From the NCBI GenBank assembly GCA_964634885.1, contig CAZWLN010000025.1:1-60517 (forward strand): a stretch of DNA of 60,517 nucleotides, given 5' to 3'. Of the stretch, positions 33,102 through 41,337 are shown piece by piece (within the stretch, counting starts at the first letter, position 1; every line of letters starts with the position of its first letter). The position numbers and the translations under genes are program-made. Origin of the DNA: DAINRZ01 sp964634885 (GTDB lineage Bacteria; Bacteroidota; Ignavibacteria; Kapaibacteriales; UBA2268). The notes beneath the pieces are model-generated. The model did not search any database. It was not told the DNA's origin and was given only the letters and a program-made list of their open reading frames with translations.

Positions 33102-34478
33102 CTATTCAATCCAGGTAAGTTTGGAACTGATCATTTCCCATTTGCCGTTTACCAATTTGAAAGCTGCTTCCCCGCCCTGGTACACCAGCCTGAATGTTAA
33201 TACCGCTTCTGTCAGGCTTTTATTGAAAATAATTCTCGTAACGAGGGGATGAGTTTCAATATACCATGCACCTCCCCAATGACCCGGGATTACTTTAACC
33301 ATCCGGTTTAAGAACTCCAGTCTTAACTCGCTTTCACCACTGGCATAAGAAGGACTCATAAAACCAAATTCCGTAAAATCTTCCTTTAAATATTTATTTA
33401 TTAAACTAACAAAATCATTAGTAGCAAATATTATTTTTGAGCCTTCTACTTTAATATCAGGGTAAAATTCATTGATTGTAAGCTTCGATAATCCCTTCAT
33501 ATGTTTACCTACATATTTCCAAAATGGCTTCCTTATTGTGTCGTTTTTGTATTTTGTTGAATCTTCCAATCTTTCATCATCTATAATGGATATATCCATC
33601 TTGTCCTGTACAATAATATATTTCACTTTTCTATAAATGGAATCTCCGAATTCACCTCTACCGATCCTTAATAATTTCTTTGGAGTAAAGAACAGCTGAT
33701 ATATCTCATAGGCATAGCGCTCGAAAGCCGGTTTCATTTCCAAATCTTTCACCGAAGGTATCAATTTGTTGGACTTTGAAGAAAAAGTAGCTAAAGTCAT
33801 CGATAAAGCCGAATCTGAATCATTCTTGTATGCCTCTTCGAGAAATTCTATCGACATAGGGTCCTGTGGGTTTTTCATCTTACTTATTTTTTCAAAGTAT
33901 GATTCTGAACTGTCAGAAATAAAATGGTATGATGATAGCAATTCTTTGAAATCAGGGTAATACAAATTTAGTTCCGTTCGAGATGGAGTGTACATTCTCA
34001 TTATTACCCAATAATCCTTCTCTTCAAAATACGCTGCCGCCTGGTAATTGTCACAATCAGGCCCACGATACAGTATAACTGTTACAGGTTTCAAATCGCC
34101 GTTATAAAGCTGGCCGCTCTCCATTGGTGGAATTTCGATCATATCCTTGAAATCTACATTCTTCAGGCTGTCGACTAATTTTTCAGGTTGGTTCTTAGCG
34201 GAACAATCCTTCTCATAGCATTCGACCATTATGAAACCTTTTCTCATGTCATAATTACTGCCTTTTAAATAGTACCATGCCTGAACGCCATAATTTTTCA
34301 GCCACTGTTTTTCTAAATACCAATTTTTCAATTTCTTTATTGAATATGAATACTTATTAAATGTAATCGTATCAAAGGATTCCTTATGCGCATTATCGGC
34401 AGCTAAACAGTAACGGTACCCGGTAAACCCAAAGGACGATGACATAAGGCAAATAAGGATTACTAACCTGAATCTCAT
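33102..34478 (-). CDS. Exported protein of unknown function
   Basis: The 458-residue protein has a signal peptide (MRFRLVILICLMSSSFGFTG) and then about 435 residues without a family I recognise. It contains a YSIKKLKNWYLEKQWLKNYG segment, many charged and aromatic residues, and near the end LTFRLVYQGGEAAFKLVNGK. The latter resembles a lipoprotein/NTF2-like beta structure. The gene is clearly more AT-rich than the housekeeping genes nearby. It is convergent with the radical SAM gene (87-base gap), so it is probably not part of that unit. Confidence 0.7.
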   Translation of the reverse strand: MRFRLVILICLMSSSFGFTGYRYCLAADNAHKESFDTITFNKYSYSIKKLKNWYLEKQWLKNYGVQAWYYLKGSNYDMRKGFIMVECYEKDCSAKNQPEKLVDSLKNVDFKDMIEIPPMESGQLYNGDLKPVTVILYRGPDCDNYQAAAYFEEKDYWVIMRMYTPSRTELNLYYPDFKELLSSYHFISDSSESYFEKISKMKNPQDPMSIEFLEEAYKNDSDSALSMTLATFSSKSNKLIPSVKDLEMKPAFERYAYEIYQLFFTPKKLLRIGRGEFGDSIYRKVKYIIVQDKMDISIIDDERLEDSTKYKNDTIRKPFWKYVGKHMKGLSKLTINEFYPDIKVEGSKIIFATNDFVSLINKYLKEDFTEFGFMSPSYASGESELRLEFLNRMVKVIPGHWGGAWYIETHPLVTRIIFNKSLTEAVLTFRLVYQGGEAAFKLVNGKWEMISSKLTWIE

Positions 34479-34562
34479 GTTTTTCTCCGACTAATGATTA
34501 TTAACAGGATCAAAATACAGTAATAATCTTAGAAAAGCAAATGAGTATTTTAACTGCTTAAA

Positions 34563-34610
34563 ATGTACGGCCTGACCGAAGAGGAGATAAAGATTGTGGA
34601 AGGTTGTTAA
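34563..34610 (+). pseudogene. C-terminal remnant of a DNA methylase/type II restriction protein
   Basis: In this frame the DNA reads MYGLTEEEIKIVEGC and then a stop. LYGLTEEEIKIVE is a well-known ending of Eco57I-type/type IIG methylase-restriction proteins and of related Bacteroidota methylases. An upstream in-frame stop (about 34551) leaves only 18 codons, so it is a scrap of a lost gene. It sits directly at the edge of the large repeat array, consistent with past rearrangement. Confidence 0.5.
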
Positions 34611-34625
34611 AACAGTAGAAACGCA

Positions 34626-34665
34626 TTCCAAACCTTCCGATGGTTTGGAACCAAAGGAAGGTTCC
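34626..34665. repeat. Paired palindromes TTCCAAACC/GGTTTGGAA and GGAACC/GGTTCC
   Basis: A perfect 9-bp inverted repeat (34626-34634 with 34642-34650) is followed by GGAACC-AAAGGAA-GGTTCC, sharing the GGAA. It is similar in style to the AACCTTC-C-GAAGGTT palindrome at 21825-21840. Purpose unknown. Confidence 0.7.
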
Positions 34666-34739
34666 TTCTGGCAACTGCGAACCTAATGAGGCAATAAACT
34701 TTGCTTCCGCCGGTCTCGCTACGCTCGGCTCGTAATTCG

Positions 34740-35900
34740 TAATTCTTTTCAAACTTGACGAACTAAGAGACCCCATCCCTGCCTTCCCCAGTGGGGAAGG
34801 AGAAAGAACCCAGTGATTGCTTCTTCTTACTTTAAAACTTGATGAACTTGAAAAACTTAACAAACTAAGAGACCCCATCCCGGCCTTCCCCAAGGGGAAG
34901 GAGAAAGAACCCAGTGATTGCTTCTTCTTACTTTAAAACTTGATGAACTTGAAAAACTTAACAAACTAAGAGACCCCATCCCGGCCTTCCCCAAGGGGAA
35001 GGAGAAAGAACCCAGTGATTGCTTCTTCTTACTTTAAAACTTGATGAACTTGGAAAACTTGACAAACTAAGAGACCCCATCCCTGCCTTCCCCAGTGGGG
35101 AAGGAGAAAGAACCCAGTGATTGCTTCTTCTTACTTTAAAACTTGATGAACNNNNNNNNNNNNNNNNNNNNNNNNNNNNNNNNNNNNNNNNNNNNNNNNN
35201 NNNNNNNNNNNNNNNNNNNNNNNNNNNNNNNNNNNNNNNNNNNNNNNNNNNAAGAACCCAGTGATTGCTTCTTCTTACTTTAAAACTTGATGAACTTGAA
35301 AAACTTGATAAACTAAGAGACCCCATCCCGGCCTTCCCCAGTGGGGAAGGAGGAAGAAAAACCTGTTTTTTCTTCTTTCTTTATGAACTTGATGAACAAA
35401 GAAGTCCAACCACCCCCTGCCCCCTCCTTATCCAAGGTGGGGAAAACCGCTTTGGCTCAGCATTCTTCATTTTTCATTTGCAATTTGTAATTCGTAATTC
35501 GTAATTCGTAATTCAGAATTGGCTCCGCCGGTCTCGCTGCGCTCGGCTCAGAATTCAGAATTTAGCATTCTTTAAGAACTTGATAAACTAATAGAACCCC
35601 ATCCCTGCCTTCCCCAAGGGGAAGGAGAAAGAAACAGTAACTATTTCTTCTTTCTTTACAAACTTTATGAACTTGATAGACTTGACGAACTTGATAAACT
35701 AACAGACCCCATCCCGGCCTTCCCCAAGGGGAAGGAGAAAGATGCGCCGGTTCAGCTTCTTCTCTCTTTATAAACGTTATGAACTTGATAAACCTGATAA
35801 ACTGACGTAGTCCAACCACCCCCTGCCCCCTCCTTATCCAAGGCGGGGGAAACCTCTTTAGTTTATCATTCGTAATTCGTCATTCGTCATTCGTAATTAG
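34740..35900 (+). repeat. Large tandem intergenic repeat array spanning an assembly gap
   Basis: Four copies of a 101-102-bp unit start at about 34766, 34868, 34969 and 35070, and at least one more at 35316 after the gap. The unit is AGAGACCCCATCCC(G/T)GCCTTCCCC, AAGGGGAAGGAGAAAGAACC, CAGTGATTGCTTCTTCTTAC, then TTTAAAACTTGATGAACTTG and AAAAACTTAACAAACTA. After 35390 the pattern becomes a mosaic: CCAACCACCCCCTGCCCCCT (35405-35445), TAATTCG runs (35485-35520), GGCTCCGCCGGTCTCGCTGC (35520-35545), and further CCCCATCCC modules with longer minisatellites. All units are in forward orientation. No gene is seen in the whole 1.2 kb. Confidence 0.9.
35152..35251. other. Assembly gap of 100 N
   Basis: Exactly 100 undetermined bases, the usual placeholder for a scaffold join of unknown size. 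It falls inside the 101-bp tandem array, so the repeat most likely broke the assembly and the true copy number is unknown. Confidence 0.98.
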
Positions 35901-35901
35901 A

Positions 35902-37233
35902 CTAATCGTCATCCTTTTCGCGGTTACTGACGTTCTTCTTCTTAAACAGAAGTGAGATGGGTGTGCCTACCAGGTCGCAGTGCTTTCGGATGGTCCTCTC
36001 GATGAACCTCTTGTACGAATCGGGTATCAGTTGCGGAAAATTGCAGAACAGGGCGAATATTGGAGGTTCTGTCTTCACCTGGGTAATGTAGTTGATACGC
36101 AGGTCGCGGCCCTGTACCGAGGGCGGCGGGGTAAACTCAAGGTCCGGAAGGATCAATTGGTTCAGCTTCGACGTTGAGATTCTCGTTTCACGTCGTTCTT
36201 TGATCTGCTTTGCGTATTCCAGTATCTTGGAAATGCGCTGCTTTGTCAGCGCCGAGATGAAAAGGAGAGGCAGGTACTCATATGTTTTCATGGACTCGTA
36301 GAAGTCCTTCATGAACTTGTCAGCTGTTTTGTGGTCTTTCTCCACGATGTCCCATTTGTTAACCGCGATGAGCATCCCTTTGCGGTTCTCGTCAACCTGG
36401 TTGATGATCTTCTTGTCCTGGTCCTCGAGTCCGCGCTCTCCGTCCAGCATGACGATGGCAACGTCGCAGCGCTCGATGGCCCGTGCAGTGCGGAAGATGC
36501 TGTACATCTCGATGTTCTCTTTCACCTGGCTCTTCTTTCGCAGTCCTGCCGTGTCGATCAGTACAATCTCTTCGCCGTAATATTTTACGATGCTGTCGAT
36601 GGAATCGCGGGTAGTACCGGGGATGTCGGTAACAATCATCCTTTCCTCGCCCAGCAGGGCGTTCGTCAGGCTCGATTTACCGGCATTAGGCCTGCCGACA
36701 ATTGCAATCTTCAGCCTTGGGTCAAATTCCTGCTTACCAATGTCCTTCAGGTGGCCTGCAATGGCGTCCATCATGTCGCCGGTATTCCTGCCGCTGAGGG
36801 CAGAGATCGGGAAAGGCTCGCCGATTCCGAGGGCATGGAATTCGAAGGCGTTAGCATCCTGTATCGCGTTGTCGCATTTGTTGACAACCAGGACAATAGG
36901 CTTTTTCGCCCTTCTGAGGATTCCGGCAATATCGTAATCATAGGCTGTGATGCCGTCCCTGCCGTCGCAGACATAGACGATGACGTCGGCGTCGTCCATG
37001 GCAATATTCGCCTGTTCCCTGATGGCTTTCTCCATCTGATCCTCGGCGCCGGGGATGAACCCGCCGGTGTCGATGAGGGTAAAGTATTTGCCGTTCCAGT
37101 CGGATTCACCGAAAATCCTGTCCCTGGTAACGCCGGGAGTCGATTCGACGATGGCTTCTTTGGAGCCGACCATGCGGTTAAAAAGTGTCGATTTGCCTAC
37201 ATTGGGCCTGCCAACTATTGCTACCAGGTTCAT
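35902..37233 (-). CDS. der: Ribosome biogenesis GTPase Der (EngA)
   Basis: The 443-residue protein has two tandem GTPase domains, unique to Der. The first has GRPNVGKSTLFNRM, DTGGF and NKCD; the second has GRPNAGKSSLTNAL, DTAGLRKK and NKWD. A KH-like C-terminal domain follows (NYITQVKTEPPIFALFCNFP). Der acts in late 50S subunit maturation. Length and motifs are standard. It is the last gene in a run of seven minus-strand genes; a palindromic repeat lies in the 91-base gap before it, so it may also have its own promoter. Confidence 0.97.
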   Translation of the reverse strand: MNLVAIVGRPNVGKSTLFNRMVGSKEAIVESTPGVTRDRIFGESDWNGKYFTLIDTGGFIPGAEDQMEKAIREQANIAMDDADVIVYVCDGRDGITAYDYDIAGILRRAKKPIVLVVNKCDNAIQDANAFEFHALGIGEPFPISALSGRNTGDMMDAIAGHLKDIGKQEFDPRLKIAIVGRPNAGKSSLTNALLGEERMIVTDIPGTTRDSIDSIVKYYGEEIVLIDTAGLRKKSQVKENIEMYSIFRTARAIERCDVAIVMLDGERGLEDQDKKIINQVDENRKGMLIAVNKWDIVEKDHKTADKFMKDFYESMKTYEYLPLLFISALTKQRISKILEYAKQIKERRETRISTSKLNQLILPDLEFTPPPSVQGRDLRINYITQVKTEPPIFALFCNFPQLIPDSYKRFIERTIRKHCDLVGTPISLLFKKKNVSNREKDDD

Positions 37234-37285
37234 AATTTATACTCCAATCAATTTTTCATTTAATACTCGAAATATTTTATTGTAA

Positions 37286-37305
37286 AGACACAAAGCTTTG
37301 TGTCT
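37286..37305. repeat. Perfect 20-bp palindrome between hslU and der
   Basis: AGACACAAAGCTTTGTGTCT is fully self-complementary, embedded in TGTAA...CTCTACA. It belongs to the same GAGAC/GTCTC interspersed palindrome family as at 18368 and 60169. Confidence 0.8.
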
Positions 37306-37324
37306 CTACATTTTCTTGACAACA

Positions 37325-38749
37325 TTACAATATGAATTTACTCAGGTCCGTGTCGGTAATTATGTCTTTCAGGTTCTCTTTAACTTTTTCCGCATCGATG
37401 ACGTAGTCCAGGCTTTCGATGTTGTCGGGAGCGTTGAACAGCAGGTTTTCCAGGAGCGTGGACATAATCGTATGCAGGCGGCGGGCGCCGATGTTTGTAA
37501 TCTCGTCGTTTACTTTCGCAGCGATTGAAGCAACCTCCTTTACAGCATCATCAGTGAACTCGAGCTTAATATTCTCAGATTCGCAGAGCGCCTTGTACTG
37601 CTTGATCAGCGCGAATTCCGGGATGGTAAGTATCTTCACGAAGTCGTCTTCCGTCAGGCTTTTCAGTTCAACCCTGATTGGGAACCTGCCCTGAAGTTCG
37701 GGTACGAGGTCCGAAGGTTTTGAAACATGGAAAGCGCCGGAGGCAATGAACAGGATGTGCTCGGTTTTGACCGGGCCGTATTTTGTGTTGACCGTTGTAC
37801 CTTCGACGATGGGCAGCAGGTCTCTCTGCACGCCTTCGCGGGACACTTCCGGGCCTTGGGACTGGCCGCGGGAGGCAATCTTGTCGATCTCGTCGATGAA
37901 GATAATGCCCGAATTTTCGGCGCGGCGTATTGCTTCCTTGACGGCAGCTTCCATATCTATCAATTTCTCGGATTCTTCTTTTTCCAGTACCTCCCTCGCT
38001 TCAGAAACTTTCATCCTGCGTTTTTTGTTCTTCTTCGGCAGTATGTTGCCGAAGAGGTCCTGGAGGTTCATGCCCATTTCGTCCATGCCGATGGGCCCCA
38101 GAACCTGGAGTGAGGGCATCTGATCGACAAGCACTTCAATTTCAATCTGCCTGTCGTCGAGTTTTCCTTCCCTGAGCATCTTACGGAACTTCTCGCGTGT
38201 CCTTTCATTGTCGTCGATCTCCTGCTCGGTAACCGTGTCGAACGAAGGGCCTCGTTTTACCGGCGGTATGAGGATGTCTATTATCCTGTTCTCGGAAGCA
38301 ACCTTTGCTTCTTTCTTCTTATGAGTTGCAATCTCGTCCCGGACCATTGAAACAGAACGCTCGACCAGGTCCCTGATCATCGATTCGACGTCCCTGCCGA
38401 CATAGCCCACTTCGGTGAACTTGGTGGCTTCCACCTTAACGAAGGGAGCACCGGCAAGGCGCGCCAGCCTGCGTGCAATCTCTGTTTTACCGACACCCGT
38501 AGGGCCAATCATGATGATGTTGTTGGGCATTATTTCGTCCCTTAGGTGTTTGGGGGCCTGCTGTCGGCGCCACCTGTTACGCAGGGCAATGGCGACGGCT
38601 TTCTTTGCTTCGCCCTGGCCAATGATGAATTTGTCCAGCTCTGAGACTATCTGGATGGGAGTCAGCTGCTGGTTTTTCTCTTGAATAATGAAATTGACGA
38701 TGGCGTCTTTTTGTTCATCGCTCAGTTGGATGTCCGTTGAGTCTTTCAT
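37325..38749 (-). CDS. hslU: ATP-dependent protease ATPase subunit HslU
   Basis: The 474-residue AAA+ unfoldase pairs with HslV. LTPIQIVSELDKFIIGQGEA and ALRNRWRRQQAP open the protein. GPTGVGKTEIARRLA is Walker A, GYVGRDVESMIRDLVE a pore-loop region, FIDEIDKIA Walker B, and ELQGRFPIRVELKSL the Arg-finger region. The I-domain (about 140-270) is somewhat longer than in E. coli (443 residues). The C-terminus ends LSKFIL, the tail that inserts into HslV pockets. The gene follows hslV by 42 bases on the same strand. Confidence 0.97.
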   Translation of the reverse strand: MKDSTDIQLSDEQKDAIVNFIIQEKNQQLTPIQIVSELDKFIIGQGEAKKAVAIALRNRWRRQQAPKHLRDEIMPNNIIMIGPTGVGKTEIARRLARLAGAPFVKVEATKFTEVGYVGRDVESMIRDLVERSVSMVRDEIATHKKKEAKVASENRIIDILIPPVKRGPSFDTVTEQEIDDNERTREKFRKMLREGKLDDRQIEIEVLVDQMPSLQVLGPIGMDEMGMNLQDLFGNILPKKNKKRRMKVSEAREVLEKEESEKLIDMEAAVKEAIRRAENSGIIFIDEIDKIASRGQSQGPEVSREGVQRDLLPIVEGTTVNTKYGPVKTEHILFIASGAFHVSKPSDLVPELQGRFPIRVELKSLTEDDFVKILTIPEFALIKQYKALCESENIKLEFTDDAVKEVASIAAKVNDEITNIGARRLHTIMSTLLENLLFNAPDNIESLDYVIDAEKVKENLKDIITDTDLSKFIL

Positions 38750-38791
38750 TTTATTCCGGTGTATTAATTGATAACATAATAATTAAATTAT

Positions 38792-39343
38792 TTACAATGT
38801 TTCCATTGTGATATTGGAATTAGTATAAATGCAAATGTCCGAAGCAATCTTTAACGATTCTTCAACGATCTGCGGAGCTTTCATGTCGGTAAATTTCACC
38901 ATGGAACGGGCAGCAGCCAGAGCATAGCTCCCGCCGGAGCCGATGGTGATGATGTTGTCGTCTGGTTCGATGACGTCTCCGGTGCCGCTGATGAGCAGGA
39001 CTTTCGTCTTGTCCATCACGGCGAGCATCGCTTCAAGGCGGCGGAGGTAACGGTCTGTCCTCCAGTCCTTGGCAAGCTCGATGGATGCACGGTAGAGATT
39101 GCCCCGGTAGGACTCGAGTTTCTCCTCGAACCTCTGCAAAAGAGTGAATGCATCGGCAGTAGCGCCTGCAAACCCGGCCAGAATCTTATTATCATAGAGT
39201 TTACGTACTTTCTTCGTCGTATGCTTCATGACGGTATTGTTGAAAGAGACCTGGCCGTCGGAGCCCATGGCCGCCTCGCCGTCCTTCAGAATGCCGATAA
39301 CCGTTGTAGAGCGGATTATTACCGATTCTTTTTCAACTTTCAT
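38792..39343 (-). CDS. hslV: ATP-dependent protease catalytic subunit HslV
   Basis: A 183-residue Ntn-type peptidase. After a short leader (MKVEKESVIIRS) the mature N-terminus is expected at TTVIGILKDGEAAMGSDGQV, with the catalytic Thr at residue 13. GFAGATADAFTLLQRFEEKL and GSGGSYALAAARSM follow as in all HslV proteins. It forms a two-tier hexamer capped by HslU. The leader is longer than the single Met seen in E. coli and must be removed for activity. The ATG at 39343 is used; it starts two bases after the alkD-like stop. A TTG at 39349 would overlap that gene. Confidence 0.96.
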   Translation of the reverse strand: MKVEKESVIIRSTTVIGILKDGEAAMGSDGQVSFNNTVMKHTTKKVRKLYDNKILAGFAGATADAFTLLQRFEEKLESYRGNLYRASIELAKDWRTDRYLRRLEAMLAVMDKTKVLLISGTGDVIEPDDNIITIGSGGSYALAAARSMVKFTDMKAPQIVEESLKIASDICIYTNSNITMETL

Positions 39344-39345
39344 AG

Positions 39346-40050
39346 TCAATCCTTGTTTTTGTTTTTATTTATTATTTTTAAACCTTCCTTCACACTCAAT
39401 GGTGAAAGTTCGGTGTTTTCTATGAAATCCTTAACAGACTGCGGGTCGGTTTTAGAATATTCCCTTAATGCCCAGCCGATTGCCTTCCTGATGAAGAAGT
39501 CTTTGTGGCCGGCTTCCCGTCGGATATAATCAAAGAGCAGGCTGCTGTCGGTCTTGTTCTTGTATTTCAACTGGAAGAGCAAAGCGCTCCTCTTGAGCCA
39601 TATATTGTCGGAACGGATCCAGGCCTCAGTTACCACAGGTATGGCTTCGGGGCAGGCGATGAAATACCTGCCTGCAACAGAAGCTGCAACCAGGTCAACA
39701 GTGTCCCACCAGGATTTGTTGACGATCATATATTCTATTGTTACAATGTCTTCAGGTTTCAGTTTGAGCACCGGTTTTCCCATCATCTCCATCCCGCAGT
39801 ACTGGTACTCCCGATAGGGTTGGGACCAGAACCAACAGATGCTCTTGTGTATATCGGCAGTTGGGGGAAGCCCGTACTGGCGGAAGAACTCCCGCTGAAG
39901 CGACTTCCTGTTTTCGGACTTCAACCCGAGGAAATCGGAGACGTTCTTCATATACTTCTTCATTGCGGCAGCGTTGTTGTCGCAGCTGGCCGCTTCAAAT
40001 GAAAGAGCCAACGGTTTAAAGTAATCATCTGTAAATCCGGTGGAAAACAT
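39346..40050 (-). CDS. AlkD-like DNA alkylation repair protein
   Basis: The 234-residue all-helical protein is of the AlkD HEAT-repeat glycosylase family. DFLGLKSENRKSLQREFFRQ, MMGKPVLKLKPED, NKSWWDTVDLVAA and SDNIWLKRSALLFQLKYK fit the pattern of AlkD, including Trp and Asp of the W-x-x-V-D catalytic site and a following Arg. Such proteins excise positively charged alkylated bases without base flipping. The ATG at 40050 is preferred because a GTG at 40107 would overlap the preceding gene by 44 bases. The link with hslV (2-base gap) suggests co-translation. Confidence 0.85.
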   Translation of the reverse strand: MFSTGFTDDYFKPLALSFEAASCDNNAAAMKKYMKNVSDFLGLKSENRKSLQREFFRQYGLPPTADIHKSICWFWSQPYREYQYCGMEMMGKPVLKLKPEDIVTIEYMIVNKSWWDTVDLVAASVAGRYFIACPEAIPVVTEAWIRSDNIWLKRSALLFQLKYKNKTDSSLLFDYIRREAGHKDFFIRKAIGWALREYSKTDPQSVKDFIENTELSPLSVKEGLKIINKNKNKD

Positions 40051-40063
40051 AGGTATGTCCGGT

Positions 40064-41326
40064 CTATTCTTCGTAGCTGCGCTTAAATGGTTTAAACCAG
40101 GTCTCACCGATGCTTACATTGAAGAACATTTGTGCATAGATCTCATGTACCAAGCCGTTCTTTGTCGTTCCGCGGGAACCTACCGTCAATGACCAGTCAA
40201 AGGTTGTACTGTTAACGACAGGCATCGACATGCCGAAAGAACCGTATATTTCGTCTATGTCCGTGAACTTGCCTTCCGAGTTAAGCACCGAATAGTTCAA
40301 CTGCTTGTAACCCAGGCCAAAATTATAGGTTACCTTGTCGGGGTATTTTGCACCGGTCAACTCGCTGCCCAGCCTGGAAACACCAAGGCTGACGTTCATA
40401 TAGTCCTTGAATTTGAACTTTGGCGAAAGCTGGTATTTGTAATTGGAATAGTCCTGCATTGTAAGGTCGGCGCCGAACAGGAACTTGCCTGTACGGTACG
40501 AAAGCCCGAAGCCGTATGAATCGGGCAGGGTATAGGGTGTACTGTATTCTATTGTTGTATCCAGATCGTCGTAATTGTAATAGTATCTCAACCTGGTACT
40601 GGCTTTCATGTTCAACTGTTTTTCGTAAAATACCCCGAGGCCCAGCCCTTCGAAAGTGTAGTAAAGGCCGCCCCTGATTCCTGAGCCTGTGTAGTTATCG
40701 TCTTTTAAAGTAGCTGTCCCGATGGCAGTTTCGTCATAGGTCTCGGTAATCAGGTATGTGGCCACACTGCCGATGTTTGCAAAGGCCGACAGGCCTACGG
40801 ACAAACCTTTGAAGGGCGAGACGGAAGCCCCGACGTATGCGTTGGAAAGGCCGCCTTTGCCGCTGTAAAGTGTACTGCCCTGTACTTCCATCGTGTCCAC
40901 GACAACTTTGAAGCTGCCGGTGTTAAGGTAATCGACATGGCTGTAAGGAGAAAGGCCGAAACTGATTGTCAATCCCAATGACGTATCGATGCAAAGCAGG
41001 CCTGCAATCACATCGATGGAACCGTTGTTCTGGAACAATTCAGACTTACCCTGCTCTACATAGTACTGTGAAAACCTGTATCCCACCTGAAGTTTGGTCG
41101 ATGTTACCAAACTCCACAATGCAGGATTCTTAGTATTAATGGCGCCGTTGGACGGGATGGCAATCGAAGTGCCGCCAAGACCCTGGTAGTATGCACCTGT
41201 GGCTCCCATCAGGTCGCCTATGCCGAAGACTGAGTAATTAGAACCACCGGAAGAAAAACATTCATGGCCCGCCATTGTTAACAGCAGCGATAATACTGCA
41301 AAAAACCTGATATATATGCTTTTCAT
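40064..41326 (-). CDS. Outer-membrane FadL/OmpP1-like beta-barrel protein
   Basis: The 420-residue protein has a signal peptide (MKSIYIRFFAVLSLLLTMAG to about residue 26). The mature start SNYSVFGIGDLMGATGAYYQ and GLGGTSIAIPSNGAINTKNP is typical for Bacteroidota FadL-type transport proteins, in which NPA follows the N-terminal hatch. The rest is a barrel of glycine-aromatic strands. It would carry hydrophobic compounds or help surface assembly. It lies 11 bases downstream of a lipoprotein gene and just before alkD. AAAGAAGA ahead of the ATG at 41326 decides this start over the ATG at 41332. Confidence 0.75.
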   Translation of the reverse strand: MKSIYIRFFAVLSLLLTMAGHECFSSGGSNYSVFGIGDLMGATGAYYQGLGGTSIAIPSNGAINTKNPALWSLVTSTKLQVGYRFSQYYVEQGKSELFQNNGSIDVIAGLLCIDTSLGLTISFGLSPYSHVDYLNTGSFKVVVDTMEVQGSTLYSGKGGLSNAYVGASVSPFKGLSVGLSAFANIGSVATYLITETYDETAIGTATLKDDNYTGSGIRGGLYYTFEGLGLGVFYEKQLNMKASTRLRYYYNYDDLDTTIEYSTPYTLPDSYGFGLSYRTGKFLFGADLTMQDYSNYKYQLSPKFKFKDYMNVSLGVSRLGSELTGAKYPDKVTYNFGLGYKQLNYSVLNSEGKFTDIDEIYGSFGMSMPVVNSTTFDWSLTVGSRGTTKNGLVHEIYAQMFFNVSIGETWFKPFKRSYEE

Positions 41327-41337
41327 TATCATCTTCT

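Noticed and set aside
34740..35400. CRISPR array at the tandem repeats
   Set aside because: The whole 101-bp unit is repeated without variable spacers.
36331..37263. A 310-codon plus-strand frame opposite der
   Set aside because: Der is unambiguous on the minus strand, and the opposite frame follows its codon-position bias.
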